Under the pieces are notes generated by a model that searched no databases, was not told the origin of the DNA, and worked only from the letters and a program-made list of their open reading frames with translations. Position numbers and translations under genes: made by a program. From positions 1,116,001 to 1,180,000 of the forward strand of contig CAVVNN010000002.1 in the NCBI GenBank assembly GCA_963749605.1: DNA of 64,000 nt, given 5' to 3'. This DNA comes from CAVVNN01 sp963749605. Lineage in GTDB: Bacteria > Actinomycetota > Thermoleophilia > Solirubrobacterales > 70-9. Of the stretch, positions 60,198 through 64,000 are shown piece by piece (positions within the stretch are counted from its first letter, which is position 1; each line of letters starts with the position of its first letter).

Positions 60198-62121
60198 TCA
60201 GTGGGTCAGGTGCAGCTTCACGGTGGCTGTGACCGTCCGGTGGTTGCCGAGCATGTCGGCGCCGCGGACACGGGCGAGGGCGTCGACGGTGCGGTGCGGC
60301 AGGCTCGGTGCCCCTCAGCGTCACGGCTGCTCTGCGCCCGGTCGGGATCCGGAAGGCGCCGGCGGCGAGAAGCCGGTGGGTCTTGCGGCTGAGCAGCTTT
60401 ACGCGGCCGTGGCAGGGGCCCGAGCGCTCGGCCTTGGGGCAGCCGAGACTCAGATGGGCGGTTCCATTGCGGAGGGTGCCGGCGCGGGCGATCCCCATGC
60501 GCGGTGCGATCGCCTCCGCCGTGACCAGCCTCAGCCGCCGATGGTGGCGGCGGTGCAGTGCCGGCCTCGCCCGCGAGGCCGAGGCCGCGGCGTCCCCGGC
60601 GGCGGGAGCGCCCATGTCGATGACGTAGATGTCCTGGTTGACGTCGTTGTCGCCGGGGACCAGCTCTTCCCAGGTAGCGAAGGCAACGAAGCGGCCGTTG
60701 GGCGAGATGCCGCTGCAGAACGCGGCCGACTGGCGCCCGTCGGACGCCGGGGAGACAAGGCGGATGGCGCCGTCGCGCCATTCGTAGACGTCTGGTTCTT
60801 TGTCGGTGTCCTGTGGCGAGAGCGTCGCCCGGGTCTGGAAATAGGCGCGATGGCCGTTCGCCGAAATCGCACAGAGCGCCACTTCCGTGTCTGTCACCGG
60901 GGTGCTGCTTTCAGGGGTGAGCAGCTGGTAGTGGCCTTCCGACCACATGTAGATCTCGGCTTCCTGGTGCTGGTCGGTGGAGGGGATCATCTTGGGACTG
61001 AAGAGAAAGATCCGACTGCCGTCGCGGGAGACGGCTTCGACGTGAAGGAAGCTGTTCGGGCCTTCTATTCCAGAGTGCAAGACCCTTTCGAGGGTGCCGT
61101 CGGGTTTGGCTCGGTAGATATCGGGGTTCTGGTCGGTGTCTTCGGGTACCTGGCCGGAGCGGGCGACGAAGTAGACGGACCCTTCGTCGGCAGCGCCGGC
61201 GAACGAGTAAGGATCGAATACCTCCCACGGCGTTCCCGGCACTTCTTCCGGGGAGACCGTGTGGGTCAGTCGCGTCGTCACCCCGTCGTGCCAGGCGAAG
61301 ATGTCGGAGGTCAGCAGCCGGCCTTCGAGCGGGGATTTGCCGGGATCGTCGGCAGTCAGGTGCTGAGCCGTCGCGAAGTAGGCGGTGGAGCCGTCCGGCG
61401 AGGCGCCGAGGAAGCGGGTGTCTGGGACGAATGGGTTCGGGTATTCCGATGTCGGCAGGTATTCGTCGGGCCCGGTGGAGACGAGCCGGGTCCGACCTTC
61501 GAAGCGCTGATAGATGTCTGAGGCGCCGTCCCAGTCTTCCGGGACAAGCTGCTGGCCAGTCTCGAAGTAGACGTAGCGGCCGTCATCGGAGGCCCAAACG
61601 GTGTGAGTGCCGGCGTAGGGGTTCGGATTGGGCGGGGGACCGTCAAGCGGCCCCGTCGTGAAGAGGCTGTAGTGGCCGTCGGAGAGGACGTAGCCGTCAC
61701 TCGAGCCGCCTTCGTGGCCCGCATCGCCATCTTCGGGCGTCAGGGAGGCGTCGGTCTGCATATAGACCCGCGCGCCGTCGGGGGAGACGCCGAGCAGCTG
61801 GGCGGAGGTGTTCTGCTTGTTTTCCGGCGGGATCGGCTGGCCATCGGGCAGGCGAGAGATGAGAAGCGTTTCGTTGCCCTCGCGCTCGAAGACCTGGAAG
61901 ACGCCATGGCGCAGGGTGCCGTCGCCGAGCGCGTCTTCGGTCAGCAGTTCGTAGCTCCCGAACCAGACACGACCCGAGTTGTCCACCTGCACCTGACAGT
62001 GCATCAGCGCCGTCCCGCACCCGAAGGAAGCCTGCGCGGCGGGGGCTGCGGTCAGGCCAGCGACGAGCGCCGCCAGGCCAAGTGCCAGCCGCCAGACTCC
62101 CCGCCCCGGTCTGCGTCCCAT
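60198..62121 (-). CDS. Secreted TolB/WD40-like beta-propeller protein
   Basis: About 640 residues. Signal peptide (RLALGLAALVAGLTAAPAAQ) with a Cys pair (FGCGTALMHC) just after it. At least six repeats of the form xxxSPDGxxVYF (LLGVSPDGARVYMQTDASLT, WASDDGRYVYFETGQQLVPE, LGASPDGSTAYFATAQHLTA, ISANGHRAYFQTRATLSPQD) give a beta-propeller, and a C-terminal Ig-like tail (LARVRGADMLGNHRTVTATV) follows one frame change near 60305. TAAGAT lies 6 bases upstream of the ATG. Extracellular, function unknown. Confidence 0.75.
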
Positions 62122-62127
62122 GGGCGA

Positions 62128-62133
62128 ATCTTA
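62128..62133 (-). promoter_or_regulatory. -10 element TAAGAT, probably leaderless
   Basis: On the minus strand TAAGAT ends 6 bases before the ATG at 62121. Confidence 0.4.
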
Positions 62134-62218
62134 AGGCAGGCCTATGGGGAGCAGGGTGAGCCGAGTTAGGCGATACTTGCCGTCGAACGCTCTCGCCCTC
62201 GACGCATAGGAGGTTGTG

Positions 62219-63157
62219 GTGCGGGTAATCGAGCTTTCCAATCATCCGAGCACGCTGCTGCGGCAGGAACGCGAGCAGCTCGAGCGGGAACGCGAACAGC
62301 ACCGGGAAGCGAGCGAGCGCAGCTTCGAGGAGGAGAGGGAGCGAGTCGCGCAGACCAACGCACAGGCGCAGGCGGCATACGAGGTCGAGCTCGCCCGCCA
62401 CGAGGCGGAGGTCCAGCGTCTTCGCGACGAGCGCGATGCGACGTTGGGCTGGTGGCGACGGCTTCGCAGCGGCTCCCGGGTGAGGAAGGCCGAACGCAGG
62501 GCCCCGCGGGCGCCGGTGCCGTGGCGTGAACCCACTCCTCCCCCACCCCCGTCGGATCGGCCGCTGTTCACCAGCCGGGGGGCGAAACTCGCCGCCGGCA
62601 TAGAAGGGGAGGAGCTTGTCGCCAATTCGCTGGCGGAGGTGCTTGGCGAAGAGTGGACGCTGCTGCGGGGCTATCGCAACCGCCGCGGTGAGATCGACCA
62701 GCTGTTGCTAGGCCCCTTGGGGCTCGTTGCGATCGAGGTCAAACACCGCAACGCGACCGTGCACGTCAACGGTGACGAATGGCGCTTCGAGAGGTTCGAC
62801 AACTACAACAACCTGGTCAAAGAAGGGCTGATAAGCGACGGGAGCGGGCGCTCGCCGAGCCAGCAGCTCAGGGAGCCCGCCGGGGAACTCGAAGATTTCC
62901 TCGCCAGGCGCGGCCAGCCGATCGCGATAACCCCGGTGGTAATGCTGAGCCATCATCGCGCGAAGCTCGGCAGCTACGAGAACCCAACCGTCAACATCGC
63001 CCTCGACATCGACTACATCGTCGATCTGATCGGCCGGTTGGACACAGCGCTGGAGCCGCAGCGGCTGGCGGAGATCGAGCGGCTGATCGTCAAGGACCAT
63101 GAGTTCCACGAGAAGAAGCGCTCGCGGAGCGGGGGACGGCCCTCCCAGCCGAGCTGA
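62219..63157 (+). CDS. NERD-domain protein with N-terminal coiled coil
   Basis: 312 residues. Residues 10-75 are a highly charged coiled coil (QEREQLEREREQHREASERS). The NERD nuclease-related domain follows: AGIEGEELVANSLAEVLGEE, GYRNRRGEIDQLLLG and GLVAIEVKHRNATV, with the D and ExK residues of the nuclease fold intact. NERD proteins are thought to process nucleic acids. AGGAGG (62208-62213) 5 bases upstream fixes the GTG at 62219. Confidence 0.8.
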   Translation: MRVIELSNHPSTLLRQEREQLEREREQHREASERSFEEERERVAQTNAQAQAAYEVELARHEAEVQRLRDERDATLGWWRRLRSGSRVRKAERRAPRAPVPWREPTPPPPPSDRPLFTSRGAKLAAGIEGEELVANSLAEVLGEEWTLLRGYRNRRGEIDQLLLGPLGLVAIEVKHRNATVHVNGDEWRFERFDNYNNLVKEGLISDGSGRSPSQQLREPAGELEDFLARRGQPIAITPVVMLSHHRAKLGSYENPTVNIALDIDYIVDLIGRLDTALEPQRLAEIERLIVKDHEFHEKKRSRSGGRPSQPS

Positions 63158-63172
63158 AGTCTCAGAACCAGG

Positions 63173-63457
63173 CTAAGCGGCGGGCTCGGCGCCGTCGTCG
63201 AGCAGCTCGCCGGCGCGGATCCGGGCGGCCATGTCGGTCGATTCCTCCCGGTACACGCTGCCGTCCTCGAACTCGATCACCGGATATTTGCGCTGCCCCG
63301 AGAGCCGCTCCAGATCGTCGCGCTTGCCCGGCCGCAACGGGCCCTTGACCAGCTCGTACTCGATCCCCTGCTCATCCAACGCCTTCTGCACTTTCCAGCA
63401 GGGATGGGCGTTGATCTTCACCCACTCGTTTGAACAGCGGTGGAGCTTGATCGCCAT
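63173..63457 (-). CDS. Glutaredoxin/GST N-terminal-like protein
   Basis: 94 residues. MAIKLHRCSNEWVKINAHPC begins a thioredoxin fold, with Cys 8 in the usual active-site region and Cys 20 in the following helix instead of a CxxC pair; YPVIEFEDGSVYREESTDMA holds the cis-Pro and the GSH-type binding Ser. Relatives are found in actinobacteria that lack glutathione. TATGCT (reverse strand, 63464-63469) is 6 bases upstream, a likely leaderless promoter. Confidence 0.7.
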   Translation of the reverse strand: MAIKLHRCSNEWVKINAHPCWKVQKALDEQGIEYELVKGPLRPGKRDDLERLSGQRKYPVIEFEDGSVYREESTDMAARIRAGELLDDGAEPAA

Positions 63458-63556
63458 CGCGCGAGCATAGCCCGAAGACGGCAGTTCGACAAACGGGAGA
63501 CCCGTTTGAGGCGGATCAGGTCGTCGAAGCGGCACAGGCGATCCGCACTCTCGCCA

Positions 63557-63562
63557 TAGAAT
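63557..63562 (+). promoter_or_regulatory. -10 element TAGAAT, probably leaderless
   Basis: TAGAAT ends 8 bases before the ATG at 63571; no ribosome binding site. Confidence 0.45.
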
Positions 63563-63570
63563 GACCCCCC

Positions 63571-64000
63571 ATGAACACACTGCACAAGCAGCTGTCGGTT
63601 CTGGCCGCCACCGTCCTGCTCGCGCTGGGCCTCGCCGCCTGCGGCGGCGGCGGAAATTCGAACTCGACCACGGGGCCGACCGGCGGAGGGTCGACCTCCA
63701 CCCAGAAGCAAGGCGGAGGGACCACGACCGCCGGGGGCGCGAGCAAGAGTGCGGGCTCCGGCGCCAACAAGGGGTCGAGCGCTTCCGCCGAAGCGAAGGA
63801 AGCGAGCGAATTCTCTCCCAAGCAGCACAGCGACTCCGGCGGCGGCTCGAAGCAGTTCCGTGCGCCAAAGGGTTTCGACAACAGCATTCAGGACTATGGC
63901 GCGGAGGCCAGCGGCTCGGAATTCGACCAAGCGGCCACCACCTTGCACAACTTCCTCGACGCCCGGGCGGAAGGCAACTGGGCCGCTGCCTGTACCTACA
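63571..64000 (+). CDS. Secreted lipoprotein, paralogue of 30906-31652 (partial)
   Basis: Runs off the window after 143 residues. Lipobox in LLALGLAACGGGGNSNS, Ser/Gly/Thr linker with STSTQKQGG (STQKEGG in the paralogue), then DNSIQDYGAEASGSEFDQAA and FLDARAEGNWAAACTY, matching DNSIQEFGSESDESELREAA and FYVARAKEDWSTACSY of the gene at 31 kb. Same family, unknown function. Confidence 0.75.
   Translation, partial: MNTLHKQLSVLAATVLLALGLAACGGGGNSNSTTGPTGGGSTSTQKQGGGTTTAGGASKSAGSGANKGSSASAEAKEASEFSPKQHSDSGGGSKQFRAPKGFDNSIQDYGAEASGSEFDQAATTLHNFLDARAEGNWAAACTY

Noticed and set aside
50600..60200. Prophage or integrative element
   Set aside because: No integrase, transposase, capsid or terminal repeats were found; only toxin-antitoxin-type genes and fragments.
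60172..60310. Ending of the beta-propeller frame in HRRRPRPCPRR sequence
   Set aside because: A one-base shift near 60305 gives a normal domain end (GADMLGNHRTVTATV), so the basic tail is taken as a frame error.

Overview
The window is a high-GC (roughly 70 percent) bacterial chromosome segment. Strong G/C third codon positions, frequent GTG and TTG starts, start/stop overlaps between neighbours, a Mycobacterium-like class II fumarase, an F420-type Ddn-like reductase and many probable leaderless promoters point to an actinobacterium. The Lys/Arg-rich secreted proteins and the general gene set fit best with Thermoleophilia (Solirubrobacterales-like); that placement is inference. No rRNA, CRISPR array, prophage or intact insertion sequence was seen. 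One tRNA (Arg, anticodon CCT) is present.

Layout. 1-10 kb: fumarase (partial), an aldehyde dehydrogenase, a SpoIID-domain protein, a tocopherol-cyclase-like protein, YchF, a PAP2 phosphatase, a BtrH-like protein and an FAD oxidoreductase, nearly all broken by single-base frame changes that look like sequence errors. 10-28 kb: methylmalonyl-CoA epimerase, DUF1385, RarA, aldehyde dehydrogenase, then a c-type cytochrome/heme block (ccmABCD-hemA-hemC-cobA/hemD) followed by birA, a large DEAH helicase, and a TlpA-NfeD-slipin-GalT run ending near tRNA-Arg. 28-38 kb: envelope functions: a large polytopic membrane protein, an operon of three secreted proteins, an MMPL transporter, a coiled-coil membrane protein and a cysteine-less DksA/TraR homologue. 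39-50 kb: a VOC-UbiE-UbiA operon (quinone-like), a GGDEF-EAL protein, small stress and redox genes, and a PlsC acyltransferase with a DUF1295 protein.

38-39 kb and 50.6-60.2 kb form an accessory region rich in toxin-antitoxin material: a RelE/RHH pair, three nucleotidyltransferase modules with small or HTH partner genes, a fourth lone nucleotidyltransferase, two copies of an antitoxin-like double-repeat gene within a segmental duplication, and many truncated fragments (RHH, DUF2283, PIN, antitoxin-like). Several of these genes share one upstream motif (TTGTCTGCA...AATCAT) placed 6-7 bases before the start codon. 60-64 kb: a secreted beta-propeller protein, a NERD-domain protein, a glutaredoxin-like protein, and the start of a lipoprotein paralogous to one at 31 kb.

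The strongest candidates for something undescribed are the nucleotidyltransferase/HTH module at 58.7-60.2 kb with its AT-rich operator region, the shared promoter motif that links the orphan and toxin-antitoxin genes, and the structured intergenic segment at 11.24-11.39 kb.
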